The notes beneath the pieces were generated by a model. It did no database searches. It was not told the origin of the DNA and was given only the letters and a program-made list of their open reading frames with translations. Made by a program: the position numbers and the translations under genes. 64,000 nucleotides of DNA from Paenibacillus illinoisensis NBRC 15959 (GTDB lineage Bacteria > Bacillota > Bacilli > Paenibacillales > Paenibacillaceae), in assembly GCF_004000925.1 (NCBI RefSeq), contig NZ_BIME01000006.1:124001-188000 (forward strand), written 5' to 3'. How positions within the stretch are numbered: position 1 is the stretch's first letter; the number at the start of each line of letters is the position of its first letter. Shown here in pieces: positions 42,779 through 52,396 of the stretch.

Positions 42779-44302
42779 ATGAACGGAGAAGGGAATTCGC
42801 AGGCGGTAGGCGTTACCAATCTAAGATGCAAGTTCCCGGGAGAGCAGGACCTGGTATTCCAGGGCTTGTCTCTCTCCGTGCGTAAAGGGGAAAAAGTGCT
42901 GCTGCTCGGTCCAAGTGGTTCAGGCAAGTCCACGCTGCTGCAAATATTGAGCGGTCTTATTCCGCGGTCCGTGGAGATTCCGATGAAATGCGATGAGATT
43001 CAGGTGCCGATTCAGCCAGGCATTGTATTCCAGGACCCGGATACCCAATTTTGCATGTCCTATACGGATGAAGAGATTGCGTTTGTGCTTGAAAATCGGA
43101 ATATCCCAAGGGACCGGATGCCTGCGCTGATTCAACATTATATGGAGCTTGTTGGGCTTTCTTTTGAACATAATCGTGCATTCATTCAATCGATGTCCCA
43201 GGGGATGAAGCAGCGCCTTGCGATTGCCTCCATTCTTGCCATGGAGCCGGATGTCCTGTTTCTGGATGAACCAACCGCACTGCTCGATGATGAGGGAACC
43301 ATACAGGTGTGGGATACGGTGAAGCAGGTCGCACAAGATAAGACGCTCATTATCGTGGAACACAAAATTAATGAGGTTGTGGACGTGGTTGACCGAATCA
43401 TCGTGCTATCACCCGAAGGGAAGATTGTGGCCGACGGACAGGCGGATCAGGTATTTGCGAAGGAGCGGAGTATGCTCAAGGAGTATGGCATCTGGTATCC
43501 GGGAGTATGGGAGGAACGTGGAGCCCGGAAGGTGGGAGCGAAGCAGCAGGATTCTCAAGATGCCTTTAAGCATGTGACGTCCGGATCCGGCAATCGCGCA
43601 GAAGTCGAAGATGATGATTCCAGGGAATCAAGTGTATACCATCCAGCACTCGAATTGAGGCAATTCACAGGGTTGCGAGGGAAGAATCCGGTTGTACAGA
43701 TCGATCACGCTGACGTATTTCACGGGGATTGGGTAGGAATCGTTGGAGCTAATGGCGCTGGAAAAAGTTCATTATTGCTTTCCCTGATGAATATCCTGAA
43801 AACGACGGGTCATTATCGTGTTGAAGGACAACGGCCCGGCAGGACCAGAGAGCTGGCTGAACGCATTGCATTCGTGTTTCAGAATCCGGAATTTCAATTC
43901 GTTACGAATTCGGTTCTGGATGAGGTGGAATTTTCCTTACTCGGTGGAGAACTTACTGCGGAAGAACGACGGGCCAGAAGCATCGATATGCTGGAGCAAT
44001 TTGGACTCAGGGAGCTGTCTGGGAGGCACCCGTATCAATTGTCGATGGGACAGAAACGCCGTCTGAGTGTAGCTTCTGCTATGGTTCGCAGACAGCGGAT
44101 ATTGCTGCTGGATGAGCCCACATTCGGACAGGATGCACGTAATACGTTTGCCATGCTGGGACAACTGGAGCGCCTGCGTCGCGCGGGGACGGCCGTTGTC
44201 ATGGTGACACATGATCAGGAGATTGTGAACAGATATTGTACTAAAGTGTGGACTGTAGAAGAGGGGAGGGTTACGCATGCAGCTGTCGTTTCCTCATCGT
44301 GA
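42779..44302 (+). CDS. ykoD: ECF transporter fused double ATPase (A1-A2)
   Basis: 507 aa with two ABC ATPase domains in one chain. The first has Walker A GPSGSGKST (44-52) and signature MSQGMKQR. The second has GANGAGKSS (from about 323) and LSMGQKRR. A charged, disordered linker (about 245-285) joins them. It starts immediately after the ykoE stop and overlaps ykoC by 26 bp. Confidence 0.92.
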   Translation: MNGEGNSQAVGVTNLRCKFPGEQDLVFQGLSLSVRKGEKVLLLGPSGSGKSTLLQILSGLIPRSVEIPMKCDEIQVPIQPGIVFQDPDTQFCMSYTDEEIAFVLENRNIPRDRMPALIQHYMELVGLSFEHNRAFIQSMSQGMKQRLAIASILAMEPDVLFLDEPTALLDDEGTIQVWDTVKQVAQDKTLIIVEHKINEVVDVVDRIIVLSPEGKIVADGQADQVFAKERSMLKEYGIWYPGVWEERGARKVGAKQQDSQDAFKHVTSGSGNRAEVEDDDSRESSVYHPALELRQFTGLRGKNPVVQIDHADVFHGDWVGIVGANGAGKSSLLLSLMNILKTTGHYRVEGQRPGRTRELAERIAFVFQNPEFQFVTNSVLDEVEFSLLGGELTAEERRARSIDMLEQFGLRELSGRHPYQLSMGQKRRLSVASAMVRRQRILLLDEPTFGQDARNTFAMLGQLERLRRAGTAVVMVTHDQEIVNRYCTKVWTVEEGRVTHAAVVSSS

Positions 44303-45071
44303 AACCTGGCTGCACGCCGTGAATCCGGGCCTTAAAGTTATTTTCCTGACCCTGATGTTTATCTTGGTTATTCTTATTCATAATCTGAACGTCATGATCA
44401 ATGTAGCGGTTGTCATGCTTCTGTTACTATGCTGGACGGGTCATCCTTGGCATCGGCTGCTGCTCTATGCGTCGCCTTTTATATTGATCTTTATCTCCAC
44501 CTCCACAGGCATGATGATGTTTGGTAAAGGCGAGACGACGTGGTACAAATATGGATTGATACATATCACGGAAGAGAGCTTCTATCGTGGGCTGCACCTG
44601 GGGTTTCGTTCCCTGAGCATGGCGGCTGCGGGATTGTTGTTTGGCCTGACCACCCGTCCGGTTCGTCTATTCTACTCGCTGATGCAGCAATGGCGTCTGC
44701 CGCCCAAGTATGCCTATAGCTTTTTGGCCGCCATGCGCATGATTCCCATTCTGCTGGACGAATTCCAGACGCTGCGTTATGCCATCCGCATTCGCGGTAC
44801 GCAGCAGCGTGTCTCGCACTGGAATGTGTATGGAACCTTGAAGCGGTATGCCATTCCCCTGCTCGCGCAGAGCATCCGCCGGGCAGAGCGCATGGCCATC
44901 GCCATGGAGGCAAAAGGGTTCGCAGATGGCGCGAGCCGGACGTATTACATCCAGATCGGGTATTCCCGTGCAGATCTGTATTTTGTGTTTTATTTTTTCG
45001 CATCCCTTACGATGGCTTATACCCTAGGCTGGGAATTCCCTTATTATCCGGCGATGCTGGATGTCAGATGA
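44277..45071 (+). CDS. ykoC: ECF transporter T component
   Basis: 264 aa, about six helices. The coupling segment AAMRMIPILLDEFQTLRYAI followed by RAERMAIAMEAKGF gives the two Ala-Arg/Met-Glu-Ala-Arg-type motifs of EcfT proteins that contact the ATPases. It is the last gene of ykoEDC. Confidence 0.9.
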   Translation: MQLSFPHRETWLHAVNPGLKVIFLTLMFILVILIHNLNVMINVAVVMLLLLCWTGHPWHRLLLYASPFILIFISTSTGMMMFGKGETTWYKYGLIHITEESFYRGLHLGFRSLSMAAAGLLFGLTTRPVRLFYSLMQQWRLPPKYAYSFLAAMRMIPILLDEFQTLRYAIRIRGTQQRVSHWNVYGTLKRYAIPLLAQSIRRAERMAIAMEAKGFADGASRTYYIQIGYSRADLYFVFYFFASLTMAYTLGWEFPYYPAMLDVR

Positions 45072-45169
45072 AGAGAAGGCACAGACATTTTATTTTGATA
45101 GTACAGTAACTTTTTCTTGTTCAAAACGTCTTTAATGGAAATAACTTCAAATGGATGGAGTGAACAGGC

Positions 45170-47455
45170 GTGAAGACAGGCGGGAACTGGCGCAAAAGGA
45201 GTTACAGCTGGATCACCATTACCGGAGTAGCTGCTGCGATGGTTACAGGATACATGCTGCTGGATCTGAATGTGGCTGCCCGTGAAGGCCAAGCCCCAGA
45301 ATCAGTTACACAAGCCCTATCGGCATCAATAACCTATAAAGCCGGAGAAACCGTTACTTTGGGAAAAGGCCTGCCTATGTATGCCCAAACGGTTGATCAC
45401 AAGGTTCCCGTTGATCTGATGAGAATATCTACATATACCTCCGGCGGGGAAAAGATGAAAGTACAGATTGTTCGCGGAGAATGGATCCGATTGAATCATA
45501 GCGAGTTCGGGAGTTTCTGGGTACCGGGATGGTACGCATCAAAGGAAAGCCAGACGATGAAAAGGTCCACTCCGCAGAACTTTACACTCCGGGCGGGAAG
45601 TAAACTGTATCTGTACCCTGGAAGCCAGACAAGCTGGCCTTCTGCCAGTTCGCTAACGGATCATGCGCTAATCGTTGCAGCGACGAAGGATTGGTATGGT
45701 GTTTCCGTTGCCCCGCGAACCTGGAACAAAGAGTCGAACGTATACCGTCCAGCAATAATCTGGGTTAGGGCGAAGGACGTACAGCAGCGGGTGAACGTAA
45801 CGGACGGCTGGTTCGGGAATCAGGCTTCCATGTCTACAACGGATGTGCGTCATCTGACGGATATTTTATTAGATAAAAGCACCACCTCAAAACAAGCTGC
45901 TCAGTGGCTCGGCGAGCCGGATTGGAAAGAGCATTCCCAGAATCTGAATGAAACCAATGTTTCCATGAGCATTGGACAGACCTGGCGATATGAGCGGGAA
46001 GACGCACAGTTTCTGGTAACGTTCAGCAAGACGGGAAAGCTGAAGCAGACACGCTGGAACATCCCGGTGGATGATCGTAATAATGTGGTCCCTTCGGATT
46101 GGAGTTTCAGTCGTTCGGACGACTATCGGTTCACAACCCAAATTCTTGGCAAAACCCTGCCTGCAACGTTACCGTGGAAATCCACATGGACCAATCAGGG
46201 CAAGCTGAATTATCCCTTTCTGCAAGCAGCAACAGAGGATGTGCTTCTGATGAAAGGAGACGACGGTGGATTTAGCGGCATGCATTATGACAAATCCGTG
46301 TACGCTCTTGATCGGCATACCGGGAAGAATTTGTGGGAGATCCATGCAGGCTTCGGTGCACTCCAAGCGCAATTGGATGCGAAACGCGAGGGCGTGACGA
46401 TCTTTACGTCCTATGCTCCGGGAGATAAGGAATACAAGGATCGCATACGTCACATCAAACTATCGGATGGAAAAGTGCAGTGGGAGTACAAAACCGGCTC
46501 CAAACTTTCAGTTCGTGGTATTACAGCTGCGGAGAATGTTGTGGTGGTGGATAGCCCGGTAGCGGAAGGCTCCAGTCAGGGACGAATCTCCGTGCTGAAC
46601 AGTACTAATGGCAAAACCCTCTGGACTAAGAAGCTAAGTGCCGGATATCAATTGTTCAACCAGACGGCAGATGACCCGTATGTGATGTATTGGGAGAAAA
46701 ATCAACTGGTTGCAGCTGACCCGCTATCAGGTCGTACGGTATGGAGTATCAAAACCGTTAAGCCTACTGTGGATCATATCGAGAATGATCCGTACTTCGA
46801 CGGAATAACCCGTCTTGATCCATTCGCGGAGGCAAAGCCTGAACGCTGGATGCTGCTAGGGGAGCAGTGGGTGTTAATCGATCTGAATTCAGGCAAGAAG
46901 CTTGCTCGCTTTCAGGCCCGGAACGGACAGCGCTTCGAAGTGCTGAATGATGGCATGCTGTTGATCCGCGAAAATAAGCAAGGTGAGCATTACGGGGATT
47001 ATTCCGATTTTACAACGACGCTGTATGATGCCAGGAACGATAAAAAACGATGGACGTTAAACGACAAGGTTGAGCGAGGACTTGTGGCAGACGATCAAAT
47101 ATTTGTGATCAAGAACGGTTACCCAGCTGCACTGGATTATACTACAGGAAAAACGCGCTGGGACGCACAATATACGATCTCTTCCTTGAGATACCCTACC
47201 AACCAGGGAAGTTACCTGGTTATCGATGAACAACTTCTGTTACCCATGGGTGAGGATCTTCTGATCATGAACAAAGAGGATGGTACACTGCTCGGTCGCG
47301 TACATGACGTGGTTATGGGGTCGCCGGAACACCGGGATCGGGATGCCAAGAATGGCACAATAAATCGGGTAGGGGATGAAATCTACATCGGTTCTTCGAA
47401 CGGCAGATTCAGCTTGTATCATGTGAACGATTTAAAAACAGATATCTCTCGTTAA
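45170..47455 (+). CDS. Membrane-anchored PQQ-propeller-like protein
   Basis: 761 aa from a GTG with GGAG upstream. An N-terminal membrane helix (about 14-34) precedes two SH3-like or wall-facing beta segments (about 50-210) and a stretch resembling a small SmpA-type domain (about 225-300). The second half (about 345-761) is a beta-propeller with PQQ/WD-like blades (VYALDRHTGKNLWEI, ISVLNSTNGKTLWTKK, LVAADPLSGRTVWSIK). No cofactor ligands for a true quinoprotein are obvious, so a binding scaffold at the cell surface is more likely. Confidence 0.75.
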   Translation: MKTGGNWRKRSYSWITITGVAAAMVTGYMLLDLNVAAREGQAPESVTQALSASITYKAGETVTLGKGLPMYAQTVDHKVPVDLMRISTYTSGGEKMKVQIVRGEWIRLNHSEFGSFWVPGWYASKESQTMKRSTPQNFTLRAGSKLYLYPGSQTSWPSASSLTDHALIVAATKDWYGVSVAPRTWNKESNVYRPAIIWVRAKDVQQRVNVTDGWFGNQASMSTTDVRHLTDILLDKSTTSKQAAQWLGEPDWKEHSQNLNETNVSMSIGQTWRYEREDAQFLVTFSKTGKLKQTRWNIPVDDRNNVVPSDWSFSRSDDYRFTTQILGKTLPATLPWKSTWTNQGKLNYPFLQAATEDVLLMKGDDGGFSGMHYDKSVYALDRHTGKNLWEIHAGFGALQAQLDAKREGVTIFTSYAPGDKEYKDRIRHIKLSDGKVQWEYKTGSKLSVRGITAAENVVVVDSPVAEGSSQGRISVLNSTNGKTLWTKKLSAGYQLFNQTADDPYVMYWEKNQLVAADPLSGRTVWSIKTVKPTVDHIENDPYFDGITRLDPFAEAKPERWMLLGEQWVLIDLNSGKKLARFQARNGQRFEVLNDGMLLIRENKQGEHYGDYSDFTTTLYDARNDKKRWTLNDKVERGLVADDQIFVIKNGYPAALDYTTGKTRWDAQYTISSLRYPTNQGSYLVIDEQLLLPMGEDLLIMNKEDGTLLGRVHDVVMGSPEHRDRDAKNGTINRVGDEIYIGSSNGRFSLYHVNDLKTDISR

Positions 47456-47458
47456 GGC

Positions 47459-47487
47459 TTGTTTCACACAGAATGTTGCTTTATTAT
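47459..47487 (+). promoter_or_regulatory. Promoter of metNIQ
   Basis: TTGTTT, 17-nt spacer, TATTAT. The leader of about 90 nt has no S-box or T-box sequence. Confidence 0.55.
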
Positions 47488-47585
47488 AAATGAACAGGAT
47501 TGCTCGCGCTCCGGTTATCGGCTGTGCGGGCTTTCTTCATGTGTTCTCGAAGGACCATGCATGATTAATCGCAGGAGGAATCTCC

Positions 47586-48374
47586 ATGATTTCATTATAC
47601 GGCGTAAGCAAGCGTTATAACGAACGCGGGTCCCGGGCTGATCAGGGATTCGAGGCGTTAAGCTCTGTCTCGCTTGAAGTGGGACAGGGAGAGATTCACG
47701 GTATCATTGGTTCCAGCGGTGCGGGCAAATCAACGCTTCTCCGCATGCTGAACGGGCTTGAAAAGCCGGACTCCGGTGAAGTAACCGTAGGCGGACAGCA
47801 GCTGACCCGGATGAGCGAAAGAGCCCTTCGTCAGGCGCGTCGTTCCATCGGCATGATTTTTCAGCACTTTAATCTGGTGAGCAACCGAACGGTGATTGGC
47901 AATGTATGCATGCCTCTTGAACTGGCGGGTGTTTCCCGGAGAGAACGGGAAGAACGTGGACTTGAGGTGTTGAGATTCGTGGGCCTCGAGGATAAGGCGA
48001 AACAATATCCCGCCCAGTTAAGCGGAGGACAGAAGCAGCGCGTGGCTATTGCGAGGGCTCTTGCGAGCCGGCCTGATGTATTGCTCTGCGATGAACCAAC
48101 GTCCTCGCTCGATCCTCAGACAACGAATGGTATTCTGGATGTGCTGCGCCATGTGAATGAAACACTGGGTGTGACCATCGTGCTGGTTACGCATGAGATG
48201 GAGGTTGCGCGCAGACTCTGCCACCAAATTTCGGTGATGAGGGAAGGGCGCATTGTCCGAACGCTAACGGAAGCGGAAGTACGCAGTATTCCCGCACCAC
48301 AGCCGGATTTGCTAACGTCCTTGCTTACAGGTGAAGAGGCGGAGCCATGGGAAGCGGAGGACGAGGAACGATGA
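47586..48374 (+). CDS. metN: Methionine ABC transporter ATP-binding protein
   Basis: 262 aa. Walker A GSSGAGKST at 42-50, Q-loop [26 protein letters not shown] and LLCDEPTSSLDP are intact and of MetN type. It is shorter than the usual 340-aa MetN: the C-terminal regulatory ACT-like domain that senses methionine is missing. GGAGGAA precedes the ATG. It overlaps metI by 4 bp. Confidence 0.9.
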   Translation: MISLYGVSKRYNERGSRADQGFEALSSVSLEVGQGEIHGIIGSSGAGKSTLLRMLNGLEKPDSGEVTVGGQQLTRMSERALRQARRSIGMIFQHFNLVSNRTVIGNVCMPLELAGVSRREREERGLEVLRFVGLEDKAKQYPAQLSGGQKQRVAIARALASRPDVLLCDEPTSSLDPQTTNGILDVLRHVNETLGVTIVLVTHEMEVARRLCHQISVMREGRIVRTLTEAEVRSIPAPQPDLLTSLLTGEEAEPWEAEDEER

Positions 48375-49039
48375 TACCTGAATCCATATTGAAGTACCAG
48401 GATGAGATATGGAAGGCGATCGGAGAGACCTTTGTCATGGTTGGCATCTCGATTGGAGCAGCTGTCCTGATTGGGCTTCCACTCGGCACGCTGCTGTATC
48501 TGTTCCGAAGAGGACAACGATATGAGAACAGGCCGCTGTTCACGATTCTGGGCAGCCTGGTCAATATCATTCGTTCGTTCCCGTTTCTGCTGCTGGTCGT
48601 ATTCATGATTCCGTTCACGCGGATGATTGTGGGAACGGCGATGGGGACCTTGGCAGCGGCGGTGCCGCTTTCCGTTATTGCGATTGCCTACTATGCCCGC
48701 CTAGTAGAACAGGCACTGCTCGATGTGCCCAAAGGTGTGGTTGAGGCGGCATCCTCGATGGGTGCATCAACCATGCAGCTTGTGCTGAAATTTTTGTATG
48801 TGGAAGCACGTTCAGGTCTCGTACTCGGACTGACCACGGCAACGATCAGTTTTATCTCCTATTCCACAGTGATGGGCATTGTCGGCGGTGGAGGCGTAGG
48901 TGATTTTGCCATTCGTTACGGATATCAGCGGTTCGAGACGGAGATCATGGTATTTACGATCATCATTATGATCATTCTGGTGCAGATGATCCAGTTTACC
49001 GGAAGCAGATTATCCCGCTGGCTTGATCGCAGATCATGA
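48371..49039 (+). CDS. metI: Methionine ABC transporter permease
   Basis: 222 aa, five helices; the coupling helix DVPKGVVEAASSMGASTMQL and GGGGVGDFAIRYGYQRFE are characteristic of MetI/MetP. The ATGA overlap with metN fixes the start. Confidence 0.92.
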   Translation: MIPESILKYQDEIWKAIGETFVMVGISIGAAVLIGLPLGTLLYLFRRGQRYENRPLFTILGSLVNIIRSFPFLLLVVFMIPFTRMIVGTAMGTLAAAVPLSVIAIAYYARLVEQALLDVPKGVVEAASSMGASTMQLVLKFLYVEARSGLVLGLTTATISFISYSTVMGIVGGGGVGDFAIRYGYQRFETEIMVFTIIIMIILVQMIQFTGSRLSRWLDRRS

Positions 49040-49107
49040 GGCAAACAAGGTTAAAGGGCGAGAAGAATTTAGGATGACATTACAGATTACACGATGAAGG
49101 GGCTAGA

Positions 49108-49953
49108 ATGAAAATGAAAGCAAAAATGATCCTTATGCTGCTCGCAGTTATGCTGGTTGTATCCGCATGCGGCAAAAAAGAAGAGACACCCGCTGCGGAA
49201 GGTAATAATGAAGGCAGCCAGGCGACTCAGGAAGTTACGTTGAAAGTGGCTACATTGATTCCGCCAATGACCGATGTACTGGATATTGTGAAGCCGCTGC
49301 TCAAGGAAGATGGCGTGAATTTGGAAGTCGTCGTCCTGTCCGATAACGTTCAACCGAATACGGCTTTGAAAGACAAGGAGGTTGACGCTAACTTCTTCCA
49401 GCATGTGCCTTATATGAACCAATTCAACGAAGCCAATAATGCGAACCTGGTAGCTGTACAGCCGATCTACAACGCGATCTACGGTGCGTATTCCAAAAAG
49501 TACAAAACCACTGAAGAACTGCCTGAAGGAGCAACGGTCGCTATTGCCAATGACCCTTCCAACATCGGACGTTCACTCGTGATGATGGAACAAAACGGTC
49601 TGATCAAGCTGAAAGAAGGCGTAGGATTCAACGCTACACAGGCGGACATTATCGAGAATCCGAAGAACTTCAAGTTCCAGGAAGTAGACCTGCTCATGCT
49701 GGCCCGCATGCTGGATGATGCAGATCTGGTTGCCATGACACCGGCGTATGCAAGCCCGCTGGGACTTACACCGAAGAAGGATGCACTGTTCACAGAGAAG
49801 GATGATTCCCATTTTGCCATCACTTTGGTTGCGCGTGAGGACAACAAGGATTCCGAAGCCATTCAGAAGCTGGCCAAACGTATGGCAGGCCCTGAAGTGA
49901 AGGCTTTCTTCGAAGAGAAGTATGCAGACATCGCCATTCCGGCGTTCGAATAA
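49108..49953 (+). CDS. metQ: Methionine-binding lipoprotein
   Basis: 281 aa NlpA/MetQ family. Lipobox VVSAC, then KVATLIPPMTDVLDIVKPLL, DANFFQHVPYMNQFN and IANDPSNIGRSLVMM, which line the amino-acid pocket. It delivers methionine (L, D or sulfoxide forms) to MetNI. A terminator follows. Confidence 0.93.
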   Translation: MKMKAKMILMLLAVMLVVSACGKKEETPAAEGNNEGSQATQEVTLKVATLIPPMTDVLDIVKPLLKEDGVNLEVVVLSDNVQPNTALKDKEVDANFFQHVPYMNQFNEANNANLVAVQPIYNAIYGAYSKKYKTTEELPEGATVAIANDPSNIGRSLVMMEQNGLIKLKEGVGFNATQADIIENPKNFKFQEVDLLMLARMLDDADLVAMTPAYASPLGLTPKKDALFTEKDDSHFAITLVAREDNKDSEAIQKLAKRMAGPEVKAFFEEKYADIAIPAFE

Positions 49954-50012
49954 CAGTTGCTATGCATAGATTGATCTGATCCATATCCGATACAAAGGGC
50001 TGGATGATCATC

Positions 50013-50049
50013 AAAAAGATCCGAGCGTAAACCGTTCGGATCTTTTTTC
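50013..50049. terminator. Terminator between metQ and the XRE regulator
   Basis: AGATCCGA pairs with TCGGATCT (inner GCG/CCG mismatched), flanked by AAAAA and TTTTTT, so bidirectional. Confidence 0.85.
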
Positions 50050-50072
50050 GTTTGGTTGCATGGGAATACTGT

Positions 50073-50939
50073 TTAAACGTTAGGTCTGGCTTGACGTTCC
50101 TTCTCACGTTCCATAAGGCGCACCAATTTCCGCTCGGTGGCCGTATCCTGTGCAGGAGTGTATATACTGCAACGCAGATCGGTATTACCCTGAACCTGTA
50201 ACGAGGTCAGATTGAACAACATTTTGCCTGCTCTGGAATGTCTGAATTCAATCAGTACGTCTGGTGCACTGCTCACGCTGCTTTGTTTCCATAGGGACTG
50301 GAACTCCGGATATCGATCCATCATTTCATTCAGAAACAGATTGTACCATTCATCGTCGACATATTGGCCGTAATAGGCACGGAAGATCGCAAGGTATCCG
50401 AGGACAAAATCCTCCCAGTTGACTGCCAGTCTCCGAAATTCCTTTCGTTCAAATAATAGACTAATCATGTTTCGCTGTTCGGCAGGAATCTGCTCAAAAT
50501 CAATGAAGACATGACTGGCTGCTTCATTCCAGCCAACAATGTAGCAGCGGCGATCGGAAATAATGGTGGGACAATTCTGGAGCTCCTGCAGTATTTTTTG
50601 CAGGGAAGGATGGAGCTGGTAAGGTTCTTCCTCACGGATATGAAGTTCGGAGTAATGCTCCATGGCAAGGGAGAACAAGTACTTGCGTTCATCCGGGGTC
50701 AATCTGAGTGCGGAAGCAATGTTATCCAGCACCGAATGGGATACCTGAATATCCCTTCCTTGTTCAAGCCAGGTATACCAAGTCGTGCTTACGCCCGCCA
50801 ATTGGGCTACCTCTTCTCTTCTAAGACCCGGTGTTCTGCGCCGGGTGCCTTCCGGCAAACCGACCGCTGACGGAGCTATTTTGGCACGTTGAGTTTTCAA
50901 AAATACGGATAAAGCCTGAAGCCTGACATCCTGGTTCAT
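50073..50939 (-). CDS. XRE-family regulator with MmyB-like ligand-binding domain
   Basis: 288 aa. HTH at about 5-75 with TPGLRREEVAQLAGVSTTWYTWLEQGRDI, the hallmark of the MmyB/MltR group. A PAS-like ligand domain (about 100-270) contains WNEAASHVFIDF and VLIEFRHSRAGKML. A structural member of this group was found with a fatty acid in the pocket (recalled knowledge). It diverges from a KAS II gene, which makes lipid sensing plausible. ATG 50939 is chosen; a frame 7 codons longer exists. Confidence 0.87.
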   Translation of the reverse strand: MNQDVRLQALSVFLKTQRAKIAPSAVGLPEGTRRRTPGLRREEVAQLAGVSTTWYTWLEQGRDIQVSHSVLDNIASALRLTPDERKYLFSLAMEHYSELHIREEEPYQLHPSLQKILQELQNCPTIISDRRCYIVGWNEAASHVFIDFEQIPAEQRNMISLLFERKEFRRLAVNWEDFVLGYLAIFRAYYGQYVDDEWYNLFLNEMMDRYPEFQSLWKQSSVSSAPDVLIEFRHSRAGKMLFNLTSLQVQGNTDLRCSIYTPAQDTATERKLVRLMEREKERQARPNV

Positions 50940-50974
50940 CTCATTCCACCCCAACCTCATTTATCATGGTAGTC

Positions 50975-51003
50975 ATTATACTATTATAATTCACAACTTG
51001 TAA
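50975..51003 (-). promoter_or_regulatory. Promoter of the MmyB-like regulator
   Basis: On the minus strand TTACAA, 17-nt spacer, TATAAT. It overlaps the likely -35 region of the divergent fabF promoter. Confidence 0.55.
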
Positions 51004-51079
51004 TAGGATACTGCACGTGCCAATATAAATGCAGAAGTTCAGTCGGTTAGCCTGAATGGCTAGGGAGGATGAGTTAGAT

Positions 51080-52324
51080 ATGGAACGCGAACGTGTTGTG
51101 ATTACCGGCATGGGAATTGTCTCGCCGCTTGGCAATGATGTAGATACATTTTGGAACGGACTTGTGAAAGGGCAGTCAGGAATATCATTAATTGAAAGCT
51201 TCGATACCACTTTATATAAAACCAAAATGGCTGGTGTTGTCCGAGATTTTGACGGAGAGGGTCGCTTCGGACGCAAGGAAGCCCGCCGTATGGATCGATT
51301 TTGCCAATTTGCTGTAGCGGCAGCTGACGATGCTCTTGTGCATTCGGGACTGGATATGGAGAAAGTGGACAGGGAACGGGTTGGGGTATACATTGGTTCC
51401 GGCATCGGCGGCATTCAAACACTGATGGAGCAAGGAAAGCTGTTGTCCGAACGTGGTCCAGGCCGAGTTAGTCCCACCCTTGTGCCAATGATGATTTCCA
51501 ATATGGCAGCTGCCATGGTGAGCATGAAATTCGGATGTTGGGGACCGACTCTTTCCCCTGTGACTGCCTGTTCCATTGGAAATACAGCCATAGGTGAGGC
51601 CTTCCGGCTAATTCGTGACGGAGGTGCAGATGTCATTATTGCAGGGGGAACCGAAGCGGCTATCACGGAAGTTTCGCTGGCCAGCTTCGGTAATGCTACC
51701 GCGTTATCCACAAGAAACGAAGCCTATGAAACGGCGAGTCGCCCCTTTGACGCTGGAAGAGATGGGTTTGTGATGGCAGAAGGTGCGGGGATTGTGGTGG
51801 TAGAGTCTCTATCCCACGCTCTCGCTAGAAACGCACATATCCTGGCTGAAATTGTTGGATATGGTGCCAGTTCAGACGCATATCATATGGTAGCAACCCA
51901 TCCGGAAGGCCGCGGAGCATTCCTGGCCATGAGAGCTGCGCTTGCTGACGCGAAGCTTCAGCCTGATGACGTGGATGTGATTAACGCCCACGCAACCAGT
52001 ACCGAAGCAGGAGATCTCTCGGAGACCCGAGCGATTAAACAGCTCTTCGGTGAAGCTGCTTATCGTATTCCCGTGACGGCCAATAAATCGATGACTGGGC
52101 ACATGTTAGGAGCCGCCGGTGGAGCGGAAGCTATCTCACTAATTCAAACCTTGCAGCATGGCATCATTCCACCAACGATTAACCAGGAGCAGCAGGACCC
52201 GGACTGTGATTTGGATTATGTACCTAATGAAGCCAGGGAGGCAGAGATGCAGATCGGAATGTCCAATTCTTTTGGTTTTGGCGGGCATAATGCCGTCGTT
52301 GTTTTTCGCAAACATTCGTCCTGA
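51080..52324 (+). CDS. fabF: 3-oxoacyl-ACP synthase II (KAS II)
   Basis: 414 aa. Catalytic triad C164 (TACSIGNTA), H304 (NAHATSTEAGD) and H341 (KSMTGHMLGAAG) in the FabF order, plus GMGIVSPLGN at the N-terminus and SNSFGFGGHN at the end. It elongates acyl-ACP with malonyl-ACP. It stands outside a fab cluster and diverges from an MmyB-like regulator, so it may be a second, specialised copy. AGGGAGG lies 11 nt before the ATG. A terminator follows. Confidence 0.9.
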   Translation: MERERVVITGMGIVSPLGNDVDTFWNGLVKGQSGISLIESFDTTLYKTKMAGVVRDFDGEGRFGRKEARRMDRFCQFAVAAADDALVHSGLDMEKVDRERVGVYIGSGIGGIQTLMEQGKLLSERGPGRVSPTLVPMMISNMAAAMVSMKFGCWGPTLSPVTACSIGNTAIGEAFRLIRDGGADVIIAGGTEAAITEVSLASFGNATALSTRNEAYETASRPFDAGRDGFVMAEGAGIVVVESLSHALARNAHILAEIVGYGASSDAYHMVATHPEGRGAFLAMRAALADAKLQPDDVDVINAHATSTEAGDLSETRAIKQLFGEAAYRIPVTANKSMTGHMLGAAGGAEAISLIQTLQHGIIPPTINQEQQDPDCDLDYVPNEAREAEMQIGMSNSFGFGGHNAVVVFRKHSS

Positions 52325-52329
52325 CAACA

Positions 52330-52372
52330 AGAGAACAGCAGCAGCCGAAGGGCTGTGCTGTTCTCTTTTTTA
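52330..52372 (+). terminator. Intrinsic terminator after fabF
   Basis: AGAGAACAGC-AG-CAGCC pairs with GGCTG-T-GCTGTTCTCT, then TTTTTTATG. Confidence 0.88.
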
Positions 52373-52396
52373 TGTGTGTTTGGTCACCTGTATTCT

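Noticed and set aside
47456..47585. S-box or T-box riboswitch before metNIQ
   Set aside because: None of the conserved blocks (such as GAGGGA...GGCCC, or the T-box sequence) is present.
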